A DNA stretch of 37,786 bases from CAZOOR01 sp964581505 (GTDB lineage: Bacteria > Bacteroidota > Ignavibacteria > Kapaibacteriales > UBA2268): NCBI GenBank assembly GCA_964581505.1, contig CAZOOR010000018.1:1-37786 (forward strand). Direction: 5' to 3'. The stretch's first letter is position 1. Each line of letters begins with the position of its first letter. A program made the translations under genes and the position numbers. This document shows, in pieces, positions 9,480 through 18,460 of the stretch. The notes beneath the pieces are model-generated. The model did not search any database. It saw nothing but the letters and a program-made list of their open reading frames with translations, and was not told where the DNA came from.

Positions 9480-10736
9480 ATGCAGTCGGACTTCAACGAT
9501 AAATTTGACGTTAAACGCCAGCCCGGCGAATTCTTTGATTGGAGTACATTCCTAATTACACTGTTACTTGTTACATTCGGATTGCTATCAATATACAGTG
9601 CAACGTATGAAGCCGGAATGAGTAGCCGATTTACACAGCAACTCATTTTTGCAATAATGGGTTTTAGTGCAATCATGGTAATACTATTCCTTCCCGAACG
9701 CTGGCTCTTTGATTTTTCATATATCTTTTATGCGATAACAATTATTCTATTGATATCGGTATTGATTTTCGGAAAGGAGGTAAACGGCACAAAAGGCTGG
9801 CTCAGTCTTGGTTTTATCAGAATACAACCATCGGAATTTGCTAAACTTGCAACCCTAATGGCTCTGGCACGTTTCCTGTCATCAAAGGGTGTGGACATCA
9901 GAAATTTACGTGATTTACTTATTACAATAGGTATCGTTCTTCTACCTGCGGCATTGATTTTCAAACAACCCGACCATGGTACCGCAACCGTATTGGGCGC
10001 TTTACTTGTCGGTGTTTTGTTTTGGTCGGGCTTCGACTTACTTATTCTGTTTTCCGTTATCAGTATCCCACTGATTATTGTCGCATCGCTTATTAGTACA
10101 GGGGCATTTCTCACGGCTATTTCCATATTCTCTATTATTGCCGGATTGATGAGAAAATCTTTAATCAAAACTGCCGTATTAATTGCGATAGTTATAGGCA
10201 TTGGATATACAGGGCATCTTGCAATAAATAAATTAGAAAAATATCAGCAGAAACGAATACAGACATTTCTCAATCCCGGAGCAGACCCCCGAGGTAGCGG
10301 TTATAATGTTATTCAATCAATACTTGCAGTCGGTAGCGGCGGTTTGACAGGTTCGGGATATATGGAAGGTTCGCAAACGCAGCTGAAATATATCCCCGCA
10401 CAGTGGACGGATTTTATTTTTTCGGTACCTGCCGAAGAGTTCGGTTTTATCGGCGGTTCTATGGTGATTTTACTATTGCTGTTATTTCTGATACGAGCCG
10501 TAAATATTGCGGCGGAAACAACAAGTACTTTTTATAGTATATTGGCATTCGGTACTGCAACAATTATTTTTTATCATGTTATCATTAATATCGGAATGGT
10601 AATAGGTTTAATGCCTGTTATGGGAATTCCTTTGCCATTCCTTAGCTCGGGTGGTTCGGCTCTTGTTGTCAATCTTGCAATGGTGGGCTTACTGCTGAAT
10701 TCATTTAGGGCGCACAGAAGAAAAAAATTAGTATAA
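9480..10736 (+). CDS. rodA: Rod-shape SEDS glycosyltransferase RodA
   Basis: A 418-residue, roughly 10-helix SEDS-family protein, the peptidoglycan polymerase that works with a class B PBP in lateral wall synthesis. Family marks are the VNGTKGWLSLGFIRIQPSEFAKL stretch (about residues 101-123), KQPDHGTATVLG, the RGSGYNVIQSILAVGSGGL loop and, near the C-terminus, GIPLPFLSSGGSAL. The cytosolic N-terminal extension and loop lengths fit RodA better than FtsW. The usual partners (mreBCD, mrdA) are not in the window. It overlaps nothing and is spaced 2 and 6 bases from purC and pdxA. Confidence 0.92.
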   Translation: MQSDFNDKFDVKRQPGEFFDWSTFLITLLLVTFGLLSIYSATYEAGMSSRFTQQLIFAIMGFSAIMVILFLPERWLFDFSYIFYAITIILLISVLIFGKEVNGTKGWLSLGFIRIQPSEFAKLATLMALARFLSSKGVDIRNLRDLLITIGIVLLPAALIFKQPDHGTATVLGALLVGVLFWSGFDLLILFSVISIPLIIVASLISTGAFLTAISIFSIIAGLMRKSLIKTAVLIAIVIGIGYTGHLAINKLEKYQQKRIQTFLNPGADPRGSGYNVIQSILAVGSGGLTGSGYMEGSQTQLKYIPAQWTDFIFSVPAEEFGFIGGSMVILLLLLFLIRAVNIAAETTSTFYSILAFGTATIIFYHVIINIGMVIGLMPVMGIPLPFLSSGGSALVVNLAMVGLLLNSFRAHRRKKLV

Positions 10737-10742
10737 TATATT

Positions 10743-11732
10743 ATGAAAATTATTATTACAATTGGCGACTGCAATGGCATTGGAATTGAGACAATGCTAA
10801 AAGCTCTTATTCTATTCTACAAGGACGGAAAGAATTCCGATGTTAAAATAGATATTATAGGAAGGCTGGACGTTATACGGGAATATGCGGATTTAATTGA
10901 TTTTCCCCTGAATATTATGGATAATTCAATATTAGTTAACGGTATGGAAATCGCAGTTCTTGAATGTAAAAGTGAGGCTGATGTATATTTGGGTAAAGTA
11001 AGCAAAGCCGCAGGCGAACTTGCCGCCGAAGCTATTGAACAAGGTGTAGCTATGACGGTCTCTGGCGAATATGATGCCCTTGTAACAATGCCCGTATCCA
11101 AATATTCACTATATATGGCGGGCTGGACTTTCCCCGGCCATACGGAGATGCTGGCAAATACTTGCGGCAAAGATGGACGACATTTGATGATGCTTTTCAA
11201 TGACACGATGCGAGTTGCACTGGCAACTATTCATATTCCAATATCACAGGTTAGCTCATTACTAACAAAAGAATTAATAATAGACAAACTATCTTTACTC
11301 AACGATTCGCTTACCAAAGATTTTAGTATTGAAAAACCTGTTATTGCAGTATTAGGACTTAATCCCCACGCCGGTGAAGACGGTGCAATCGGTAAGGAGG
11401 AGCAAGATATTATTATGCCGGCAATAAATGAAGTTAATTCGCAAGGAATTATTACCAAAGGACCATTTCCGGGAGACGGTTTTTTTGCTCATAATGATTA
11501 TTTAAACTATGACGGCATTTTGGCAATGTACCACGACCAAGGATTGATACCTTTGAAATTGCTTGCCAAAGGCGGTGGTGTGAACTTTACGGCAGGGATT
11601 AATATCGTCAGGACATCACCCGACCATGGAACTGCATTTTCAATCGCAGGTCAAAATATTGCTAATCCGCTGAGTTCGCTCAATGCCCTTGAATATGCAG
11701 TTAAAATCAGCCGAAACAGATTTAATTTATAA
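10743..11732 (+). CDS. pdxA: 4-hydroxythreonine-4-phosphate dehydrogenase
   Basis: PdxA oxidises 4-phosphohydroxy-L-threonine with NAD(P) in the DXP-dependent pyridoxal phosphate pathway. The 329-residue length is normal. The three metal-ligand histidines are visible: His133 in FPGHTE, His209 in LNPHAGE and His264 in MYHDQG, and the C-terminal RTSPDHGTA signature is complete. The N-terminal GDCNGIG motif has Cys where most relatives have Pro (GDPAGIG), a common variant in this phylum. The ATG is 6 bases after the rodA stop. PLP made here would serve the ornithine aminotransferase at 20858-22066, though nothing shows direct coupling. Confidence 0.95.
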   Translation: MKIIITIGDCNGIGIETMLKALILFYKDGKNSDVKIDIIGRLDVIREYADLIDFPLNIMDNSILVNGMEIAVLECKSEADVYLGKVSKAAGELAAEAIEQGVAMTVSGEYDALVTMPVSKYSLYMAGWTFPGHTEMLANTCGKDGRHLMMLFNDTMRVALATIHIPISQVSSLLTKELIIDKLSLLNDSLTKDFSIEKPVIAVLGLNPHAGEDGAIGKEEQDIIMPAINEVNSQGIITKGPFPGDGFFAHNDYLNYDGILAMYHDQGLIPLKLLAKGGGVNFTAGINIVRTSPDHGTAFSIAGQNIANPLSSLNALEYAVKISRNRFNL

Positions 11733-11752
11733 TTAAGTAAAGGAGATTTGAT

Positions 11753-12577
11753 ATGACAGACAATAACAATGCACCAGAAATCCCACGTTACAATAAGTAT
11801 GGAAAAATCTCAAAGAAATTTTATAATATTGAACTCGAAAAATTGCAACACGAACTTGTCAAATTACAATACTGGGTTAAAAAGCAAGGTCTAAAAGTTG
11901 TAATTCTATTCGAGGGACGCGATGCCGCCGGCAAAGGCGGAATGATAAAAAGACTAACCGCACCGCTAAACCCACGCGGCGCCCGAGTGGTAGCACTTGA
12001 TAAGCCGTCCGACAAGGAGCAAACACAATGGTATTTCCAGCGTTATATTTCGCATTTTCCTTCAGCAGGTGAAATCGTTATATTCGACAGAAGCTGGTAC
12101 AATCGCGCCGGTGTAGAGCGTGTTATGGGCTTTTGTACTGATGAGGAATATTGGCAATTTATGCGCTCCTGTCCCGAACTTGAGCGAATGTTAATACGAG
12201 CCGGTATTATACTTATTAAATATTGGTTTTCCGTCAGCGACGAAGAACAGGAAAAACGTTTTCGGGACAGAGTAAAAGACCCTGCTAAGCGTTGGAAACT
12301 ATCCGAAATGGATATTAAAAGCTATGGACTATGGGAAGAATATTCGCGTGCGAAAGATGAAATGTTTAAATATACGGATACTAAACAATCGCCATGGTAT
12401 AATGTTATTTCAGACGACAAGAAGAAAGCACATTTGAATTGTATTCATCATTTGCTTTCACTGATTCCCTACGAAGACGTAACCCCTGCACCTGTTGATT
12501 TGCCGGAAAGAGTTATTACCGGTACTTACATTCGCCCGCCACAGGACGAACTGACTTATGTGCCGGAAGTGTATTAA
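11753..12577 (+). CDS. ppk2: Polyphosphate kinase 2 family protein
   Basis: A 274-residue single-domain PPK2, which moves phosphate between polyphosphate and nucleotides. It shows Walker A GRDAAGKG (residues 55-62), the PSDKEQTQWYFQRY lid region and Walker B FDRSWYNR (111-118), followed by RVMGF. The length and the single kinase domain suggest class I (nucleoside diphosphate phosphorylation), but PPK2 classes cannot be told apart safely by eye. A good Shine-Dalgarno, AAGGAG, lies before the ATG and the gap from pdxA is 20 bases. It is the last gene of the tight operon. With the pyrophosphatase at 32357-34546, the window holds two phosphoanhydride-energy enzymes. Confidence 0.92.
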   Translation: MTDNNNAPEIPRYNKYGKISKKFYNIELEKLQHELVKLQYWVKKQGLKVVILFEGRDAAGKGGMIKRLTAPLNPRGARVVALDKPSDKEQTQWYFQRYISHFPSAGEIVIFDRSWYNRAGVERVMGFCTDEEYWQFMRSCPELERMLIRAGIILIKYWFSVSDEEQEKRFRDRVKDPAKRWKLSEMDIKSYGLWEEYSRAKDEMFKYTDTKQSPWYNVISDDKKKAHLNCIHHLLSLIPYEDVTPAPVDLPERVITGTYIRPPQDELTYVPEVY

Positions 12578-12618
12578 GATATACACTCTAACTATTTCAA
12601 TTAGAGAAGAAGAAAAGT

Positions 12619-13356
12619 ATGGGAAAATTGAACAAAATAGACATATTGCAATACGTTGAGAAAAATATCGGTTCTTTTCATACAAAAAGAATTGCAAGTC
12701 TTGACAATTTAAAATTATCAAAAATATTAAAGAGAAAGAATCCTTATTTATTCAAGGCAAAGTATGTACTAATTGCCGAAGAAATAATCAAGGGGATTGT
12801 TGACGCACATATATCATCAAGCGAAGAAGGTATTTTCGGCGATTGGTTGGAAGAATTGGCTATTTATATTAATGGTATTGTCTTTGACGGTTGGAAATCG
12901 GCGATTCCCAATATTGACTTGGAGTTTAATAACAATGGTAAACGTTATATCGTAATCATTAAATCCGCACCAAATTGGGGCAATAGTAGCCAAATATCTA
13001 AATTGAAATCCGATTTTAAAACTGCACAAAAAACATTAAGAACAAGCAATTCTAATCTTAGCATTGTAGCTGTGAATGGTTGTTGCTATGGAAAGGACAG
13101 CAAACCGGACAAAGGAGATTATTTTAAATATTGCGGTCAAGAATTTTGGGAATTCATTTCCGGTGATTCTTCCCTATATACTGAAATTATTGAACCATTG
13201 GGTTACAAAGCAAAGGAAAAGAACGATGAGTTTTTAACATCATATTCCCAAATGATAAATATGTTTACAAAGGAATTTATTGATGAATTTTGTTTCCGTA
13301 ACGGGGAAATCAATTGGGAGAAGTTAGTGCAATTTAATTCGGGAAAGAAATTGTGA
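12619..13356 (+). CDS. PmeII-family type II restriction endonuclease, no partner MTase
   Basis: A 245-residue protein resembling the PmeII family of type II restriction enzymes: NPYLFKAKYVL near the N-terminus, GIVDAHISSSEEGIFG, IDLEF, IKSAPNWGNSSQI, VAVNGCCYGKD and the FKYCGQEFWEFISGD segment. A PD-(D/E)xK-like core can be drawn with Asp100 and Glu102 (IDLEF) and Lys115 (IIKS). Many relatives, as I recall them, read SIKSGPNW where this one has IIKSAPNW. No DNA methyltransferase lies on either side; neighbours are ppk2 and a metzincin lipoprotein. The 6-bp inverted repeat CTCTAA/TTAGAG (12586-12606) lies just before the ribosome-binding region. The protein may have its methylase elsewhere or be inactive. 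Confidence 0.75.
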   Translation: MGKLNKIDILQYVEKNIGSFHTKRIASLDNLKLSKILKRKNPYLFKAKYVLIAEEIIKGIVDAHISSSEEGIFGDWLEELAIYINGIVFDGWKSAIPNIDLEFNNNGKRYIVIIKSAPNWGNSSQISKLKSDFKTAQKTLRTSNSNLSIVAVNGCCYGKDSKPDKGDYFKYCGQEFWEFISGDSSLYTEIIEPLGYKAKEKNDEFLTSYSQMINMFTKEFIDEFCFRNGEINWEKLVQFNSGKKL

Positions 13357-13406
13357 ATATCATATTATCATATAATAATTTTCATTAATAAACATAAGGT
13401 GCATAA

Positions 13407-14087
13407 ATGAGAAATTACATATTATCATTTTTGTTTACAGTTTTAATATTATCATTTCTTGGGTGTAAAGCTAAAAGTCAATATCAACCTTCCGAAGATA
13501 TTACTCGAAAATATGAATTAACTATTCAGCCCATTATAGTACGTTCAGATGCAGGAAGCGAACCTGCATCTATGGTTATACCTGAAAAACTTGTTGAGAA
13601 AGCTTATGAGAAAGCAAGTATTGATTTTTACTTTTTACATCCAATATTTTTAGATAATACGAACGCCCGAGACGGAGTTTATAATTTAGACAGCATATCG
13701 AATATTGCATTGCAAAAAGGATTAATCAAGTACAATGACGGCAAACTGTATATGTTTTTTGTTGATGCTATTGATGGACGAAAAGGACCAATGGGAATGG
13801 GTATGCAGAACGGTAATATTATTTTTATTGCATTAGGCGACAAACTTCCTCCCGGTTTTAATGAGGATATTAAGAATATGCAAGCTTTTGTTATTGCACA
13901 CGAAGTTGGGCATAATTTAGGTCTGGTTCATGCAGTTGATGACCCGAATGTTCCAAACGATATACCCAACATACAAGGAGACGGTGCTTTCAAAGACCGC
14001 ATAGACCCGAAATACAGTTTGAATGATTACCAAATTAAAATCATACTGAAAAGCCCGTTAATACATATTAAAACAGCTACTAAATAA
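13407..14087 (+). CDS. Metzincin-type zinc protease, lipoprotein
   Basis: A 226-residue lipoprotein: a hydrophobic N-terminus with a lipobox ending in Cys20 (LSFLGC). The zinc motif HEVGHNLGLVH (His165, Glu166, His169, His175) is the full HExxHxxGxxH of metzincins. The region after it (VDDPNVPNDIPNIQ) lacks an obvious Met-turn in the usual position, so subfamily is open; it may be a matrixin-like or reprolysin-like enzyme trimmed to a small domain. It is preceded by AAGGTG as ribosome-binding site and sits alone between an orphan restriction gene and a DUF4919 gene. Substrate unknown; the location should be the periplasm or outer-membrane face. Confidence 0.75.
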   Translation: MRNYILSFLFTVLILSFLGCKAKSQYQPSEDITRKYELTIQPIIVRSDAGSEPASMVIPEKLVEKAYEKASIDFYFLHPIFLDNTNARDGVYNLDSISNIALQKGLIKYNDGKLYMFFVDAIDGRKGPMGMGMQNGNIIFIALGDKLPPGFNEDIKNMQAFVIAHEVGHNLGLVHAVDDPNVPNDIPNIQGDGAFKDRIDPKYSLNDYQIKIILKSPLIHIKTATK

Positions 14088-14203
14088 ATTTTACGCCTGT
14101 TCATTTTGGTTTTTTTGCATTTTGTAATTGGTGTGTTTTTCATTAATTAAACATTTTGTATATTGCAGTAATTAGTATGTACATCATTATTAAGTAGGCA
14201 ACT

Positions 14204-14902
14204 ATGAAAAGTATTATTATAGTTCTATCAACCATTTTTGCAATGACTGCATTTAGCCAAGAATTTGAATTTGATTATCATAGAGATTTTAATAAGATTT
14301 TGGAACAAACAAAGGATTCATCAAGTAGCTTATATTATGCAAAACTATTGTCGAGATTTAAAAAGAACGATATGACTATGACTAATTTCGATGTATTAGC
14401 TTTATTAATCGGATTTACGGCTAATGATTTTTATTCGCCCTACAATTTTGATGCACAAAAGGCGATAAAGTTAAATTTTGATAATAAATTTACTGAAGCC
14501 CTCGAATTATGTAATTCAATACTTGCATTAAATCCTTTCAATTTAGATGCAATATACGCGAAATCAATATCATTCTATGAGCTTAATATAAAAGACAGCT
14601 CGTTTTATTATATTATTAAATTTAAAAGAATAATGAGAGCAATGGAGGTGAGTGGAGATGGACTAAGCCCCGAAACCGCAATTTTTGCTTTGGGCGCTTT
14701 GGACGGACAGATTTATATTAGGGTTTTTCTTTTTAATAAAATTGGAATAATGGGTTCGGGAATGGATAAATACGGTAACTTTGTTGATATTTTGGAAATG
14801 ATTATTGAAGATAAAGAAACCGGGGAATCAACAAGTAAAAAATTGTACTTCAATATTCAACATGCAACTAAAAAGGCATTCGGAAAAAGAAAGAACGAAT
14901 AG
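14204..14902 (+). CDS. DUF4919-like secreted protein
   Basis: A 232-residue protein with a cleavable signal peptide (residues 1-18, ending AFSQ). The mature part starts with FDYHRDFNKIL and includes a helical segment around residues 95-125 (EALELCNSILALNPFNLDAIY) that looks like a TPR unit, then SGDGLSPETAIFAL. This pattern fits the Bacteroidota DUF4919 family, for which I know no function. It is monocistronic by spacing (116 bases after the previous stop, over 120 before the next start). Confidence 0.6.
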   Translation: MKSIIIVLSTIFAMTAFSQEFEFDYHRDFNKILEQTKDSSSSLYYAKLLSRFKKNDMTMTNFDVLALLIGFTANDFYSPYNFDAQKAIKLNFDNKFTEALELCNSILALNPFNLDAIYAKSISFYELNIKDSSFYYIIKFKRIMRAMEVSGDGLSPETAIFALGALDGQIYIRVFLFNKIGIMGSGMDKYGNFVDILEMIIEDKETGESTSKKLYFNIQHATKKAFGKRKNE

Positions 14903-15029
14903 TGATAAATGAAAGTAACTCAATCACTCTTTTTATTTGTTAATATTAATCTTACTCAGATTTAGTATCTAGTTGGATATACAAGAATTAAATTTAATAA
15001 ACCAAAAATGTATTAAGGAAATAATTAAT

Positions 15030-16793
15030 ATGAATAGAATAATTTATACATCAATATTATTAATACTTTTCATTTTCACAGAAGTACAATCTAATTATTA
15101 TGTATCACTATCCGGCAATAATAACAATTCCGGTATAAGTGTAGAAAGTGCGTGGCGAACAATAAGTTACGCGGTTTCCTCATCAAGTCCTGTGAAAGCA
15201 GGCGATACAATTTTCATCAGAGCAGGAGATTATGGAAATGAAAATATTGTAATTGAGAAAAACGGAACACGAAAAAAACCAATTGTTATTCTTGGATATA
15301 AAGAAAAACCCGGCGATAGTCCATTCCTAGAATATAAGTATGGCGATACACTTAATGCAAAAGTAATGCCACTTATTAATGGTGGCGACCGGACTAAAGG
15401 TGTAGGTATTGATATTAACGGTGCGGCTAATGTAAATATACAGAATATTCAAATAACGAATTACACATCAGGAATTTATACTTGGTCTTCATCAAGCAAT
15501 CATCTATTATTGGATAATATAATTGTAATGAATGTTGGTGATATAAATGACTCATATTCAGGCTTGGGTATTGGTATCATTTATGCAGATAGCAATATTG
15601 TTCGCAACTGTATTGTAGTCAATAGTTGTGCCGAAGGAATTTCAATTGTGGCAAACAATAACTTGATTGAAAATTGCAGAGTTTATTGCGATGAGGATAT
15701 GACAGAAGCGGCATCTACTGATTATTATATTGTAACAGAAGGTAATTATAATACTTTTAGAGCTTGTATGATTGAGCGAGTAGGCAACCTCGAACACATT
15801 GGTCATGGAATGGGATTGAAAGGGAATTGCCAACATAATTTATTTGAAGATTGCATTGCAAAAGATATGAAAGGCGGTTGTTTCTATGTAAGACATCGCG
15901 GGACAAAGTATAATGAGTTTAAGAATTGTGTTGCAATTGGCACACTTGATGACGTGTTAGGATATTTGGTCAGAGATGGAGCGAGTTATAATCAGTTCAA
16001 TAATTGCTTGTCGGATAGTTGTACATCAGGTATTTATTTTATGGATACAGACGAAGATGACGGGGCGCAGTACTGCGGAAGACATAACACTTTTAATAAT
16101 TGCATTATTGATAAATCAATCATAGCAATTGGTTTCTCCAACTATTCGGAAGCATCTCCGGCTGATAGTAATCTTTTTGCAAATTGCATTTTTAATAATG
16201 GCACTTATCTTTTTGAAACAAATAGAGAAAACAATAACAACAAAATGCTCAACTGTATTGTCAGTAATTTTAAAACATTAAGTACCGGAAGTAAGGAATT
16301 AAAATTTGCCTATTCTTACTGTGATTTTTTTAGTAATAGTTTTCTTCTTCCTGCCGGTACAGGAAATATTGCTAAAAACCCATTATTTATAAATCCTAAA
16401 ATTGGTGATTTTTTATTGCAAAAAGATAGTCCTTGCATTGATGCAGGAACTGCGAACGATGCCCCTTTATTTGATTTCATCGACACAAAACGACCACAAG
16501 GTAAAGGGTTTGACATAGGAGCATTTGAGTATAAGGAAATAAACGGAATTGAGAAGAAGACTCATAATCAAACGATTATTTATCCAAATCCTACGACAGG
16601 AAAAATGTATTTTAATCACCAATATTCCGGAAAACATTATGAAATAATTTCTTCGTCCGGGACACTTGTCATTAGTGGAATTATCGAATCTCAATCAATT
16701 GATGTATCTATGCTTGCAACGGGTGTTTATCTTATTAGAATTATTGATGAATATTTCTATAAAACCAAAATGATTAAATTCATCAAGAATTGA
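15030..16793 (+). CDS. T9SS-exported right-handed beta-helix protein
   Basis: A 587-residue secreted protein. The ATG at 15030 has AAGGAA upstream and begins a signal peptide (MNRIIYTSILLILFIF...); an in-frame TTG at 14973 adds a hydrophilic stretch and is rejected. Residues about 25-480 form a parallel beta-helix: the DUF1565-like start YYVSLSGNNNNSG is followed by many N-N/C-x-I rungs such as NNLIENC, NLFANCIF and NLFEDCIAKD. GAFEYK closes the helix. The C-terminus (from about 510) is a type A T9SS sorting domain: IIYPNPTTGKMYF, then VSMLATGVYLIRI and a basic end. Such proteins are often polysaccharide lyases or adhesins; no catalytic site is evident. Confidence 0.85.
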   Translation: MNRIIYTSILLILFIFTEVQSNYYVSLSGNNNNSGISVESAWRTISYAVSSSSPVKAGDTIFIRAGDYGNENIVIEKNGTRKKPIVILGYKEKPGDSPFLEYKYGDTLNAKVMPLINGGDRTKGVGIDINGAANVNIQNIQITNYTSGIYTWSSSSNHLLLDNIIVMNVGDINDSYSGLGIGIIYADSNIVRNCIVVNSCAEGISIVANNNLIENCRVYCDEDMTEAASTDYYIVTEGNYNTFRACMIERVGNLEHIGHGMGLKGNCQHNLFEDCIAKDMKGGCFYVRHRGTKYNEFKNCVAIGTLDDVLGYLVRDGASYNQFNNCLSDSCTSGIYFMDTDEDDGAQYCGRHNTFNNCIIDKSIIAIGFSNYSEASPADSNLFANCIFNNGTYLFETNRENNNNKMLNCIVSNFKTLSTGSKELKFAYSYCDFFSNSFLLPAGTGNIAKNPLFINPKIGDFLLQKDSPCIDAGTANDAPLFDFIDTKRPQGKGFDIGAFEYKEINGIEKKTHNQTIIYPNPTTGKMYFNHQYSGKHYEIISSSGTLVISGIIESQSIDVSMLATGVYLIRIIDEYFYKTKMIKFIKN

Positions 16794-16851
16794 TAAAATC
16801 GCGCGGTGAAGTATTAATGATTTAATACATTATCATTCTTCTATTTAATTG

Positions 16852-16933
16852 CTAAATAAGCATCTAAAATTGTCAAATAGTTCTTATTTACGTATTTTTT
16901 ACTAAATAAGGTTGTTCTTTCACTCTTATTTAG
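16852..16933. promoter_or_regulatory. Four alternating TTATTTA operator-like boxes
   Basis: Four related 8-9 bp boxes alternate in orientation: CTAAATAAG (16852-16860), CTTATTTA (16883-16890), CTAAATAAG (16902-16910) and CTTATTTAG (16924-16932). The last two form the perfect inverted repeat ACTAAATAAG/CTTATTTAGT around 13 bases. They overlap the promoter of the DUF4143 ATPase gene, as expected of an operator. Confidence 0.5.
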
Positions 16934-16941
16934 TATATTTG
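16911..16941 (+). promoter_or_regulatory. Bacteroidota-type promoter of the AAA/DUF4143 gene
   Basis: GTTG at 16911-16914 and TATATTTG at 16934-16941 are separated by 19 bases, matching TTTG-N19-21-TAnnTTTG with one mismatch. AAGGAG follows at 16952 and ATG at 16962, giving a short leader of about 15 bases. Confidence 0.6.
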
Positions 16942-16961
16942 TAATAAAAATAAGGAGTATT

Positions 16962-18401
16962 ATGATAAAAAGTATTTCTAAAGAACAGGTAATAGACAGA
17001 ATAAAATTTGAAAATCCTTGGTGGATAAGCGGACATATTGATGATGATTATAACGAAATGTCGAGAAGATTATATTTTGAACTATTCAAACCGCTTGCTT
17101 ATGAAAGAGCAATAAGAAGAGCATTGGTACTTATGGGACCAAGACGAGTCGGAAAGACTGTAATGCTATTCCATCTTGTCGAAGATATGATAAAAACAGG
17201 TATAAATCCAAAAAAAATTATCTTTATTACTATTGAGAACCCGATATATAATAATATCTCACTTGAACAATTGTTTCTATATGCTAAAGAAGCCACGGGG
17301 ATTGAGGACAAAAACGATTGGTTTGTTATTTTCGACGAAATACAGTATTGTAGAGATTGGGAAGTTCATCTGAAATCATTGGTGGACAGTTATCGGCAGA
17401 ATAAGTTCATCGTTTCGGGTTCTGCATCTGCCGCATTAAAATATGCCAGTACGGAAAGTGGAGCCGGCAGATTCACCGATTTCTTGTTACCGCCATTGAC
17501 CTTTCATGAATATATCTCATTAAAAAGACTTGACGGCTTAATTACTCCGGTTTCCAAATCATGGCGAAATCACGAGTTCAAATTTCATTCCTCTACGGAT
17601 TTGAATGAATTGAATAAGCATTTTATTGATTATATTAATTTCGGCGGCTATCCCGAAGTTATTTTTTCAAAAGAAATCCAAGCCAATCCGGGTAGATATA
17701 TCAGGCAGGATATAGTGGACAAAGTATTACTGCGTGATTTGCCAAGCCTCTACGGAATAAGCGATACTCGTGAATTAAATTCTCTTTTTACAACTATTGC
17801 ATATAATAGTGGAAGTGAAAATTCACTTGATGCTTTGTCCAAGCAATCCCAAGTTCCCAAGTCCACATTGAAAAAATATATTGAATATCTGGAAGCGGCA
17901 TATTTAATCAAAAAGATAAAAAGAATAGACCAAAGCGGAAAGAAATTCAGACGGGATAATTTTTTCAAAATTTATCTGACAAATCCCTCTTTAAGAAGCG
18001 CCCTATTTACACCCATTACGGCAACAGACGAAATGTTCGGTAATATGGTGGAAACCGCTATTTTTGCCCAATGGATGCACAGTGATGGTTTTGTTCCATT
18101 TTATGCAAGATGGCAGAAAGGCGAAGTGGATATGGTGGCTTTAGATAATGCAACACTTAAACCTACTTGGGCAATAGAAATAAAATGGACGGACAGATAT
18201 TTTAATAAACCGAACGAATTGAAAAGTTTGTATAAATTCTGTACTGAGAATAATCTGAATAATCCAATTGTTACGACAATCCTTAAAGAAGGTAGTAAGA
18301 ATTATAAAGAACTAAACATTCAGTTCATTCCATCAGCCGCTTATGCCTATACTATTGGTGTAAATACTTTGGAAAATAAAAAGAAGCATTTTGTACACTA
18401 A
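16962..18401 (+). CDS. AAA ATPase with DUF4143 domain
   Basis: A 479-residue ATPase of the AAA_14/DUF4143 family. Walker A is GPRRVGKT (residues 59-66), Walker B VIFDEI (122-127), and a sensor-like SGSAS follows. A linker with DLPSLYGI leads to the C-terminal DUF4143 region, which ends in a PD-(D/E)xK-like segment: EVDMV and, about 17 residues later, WAIEIKW. The family is widespread in Bacteroidota and archaea; proposed roles in DNA processing or defence are not proven. It is a single gene behind its own promoter and an array of TTATTTA boxes, and it ends at a bidirectional terminator shared with the carbamoyl cluster. Confidence 0.88.
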   Translation: MIKSISKEQVIDRIKFENPWWISGHIDDDYNEMSRRLYFELFKPLAYERAIRRALVLMGPRRVGKTVMLFHLVEDMIKTGINPKKIIFITIENPIYNNISLEQLFLYAKEATGIEDKNDWFVIFDEIQYCRDWEVHLKSLVDSYRQNKFIVSGSASAALKYASTESGAGRFTDFLLPPLTFHEYISLKRLDGLITPVSKSWRNHEFKFHSSTDLNELNKHFIDYINFGGYPEVIFSKEIQANPGRYIRQDIVDKVLLRDLPSLYGISDTRELNSLFTTIAYNSGSENSLDALSKQSQVPKSTLKKYIEYLEAAYLIKKIKRIDQSGKKFRRDNFFKIYLTNPSLRSALFTPITATDEMFGNMVETAIFAQWMHSDGFVPFYARWQKGEVDMVALDNATLKPTWAIEIKWTDRYFNKPNELKSLYKFCTENNLNNPIVTTILKEGSKNYKELNIQFIPSAAYAYTIGVNTLENKKKHFVH

Positions 18402-18437
18402 CACAAAAAACAAGAGCGGCTCGAAAGCCGCTCTTGT
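18402..18437. terminator. Strong hairpin terminator, mainly for the minus-strand cluster
   Basis: CAAGAGCGGCT (18411-18421), loop CGAA and AGCCGCTCTTG (18426-18436) form a perfect 11-bp stem. Read on the minus strand the stem is followed directly by six T, a classic intrinsic terminator for the six-gene cluster. On the plus strand the U-tract is poor, so it may only partly stop the ATPase transcript. Confidence 0.9.
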
Positions 18438-18460
18438 TGTATTGAAAATAATAATAAATA

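Noticed and set aside
9728..10201. 157-codon open frame antisense to rodA
   Set aside because: rodA is clear from SEDS motifs; the antisense frame is a shadow of its codon pattern.
14973..15029. Upstream TTG start for the beta-helix protein
   Set aside because: It puts a hydrophilic stretch before the signal peptide, while the ATG at 15030 has AAGGAA upstream.
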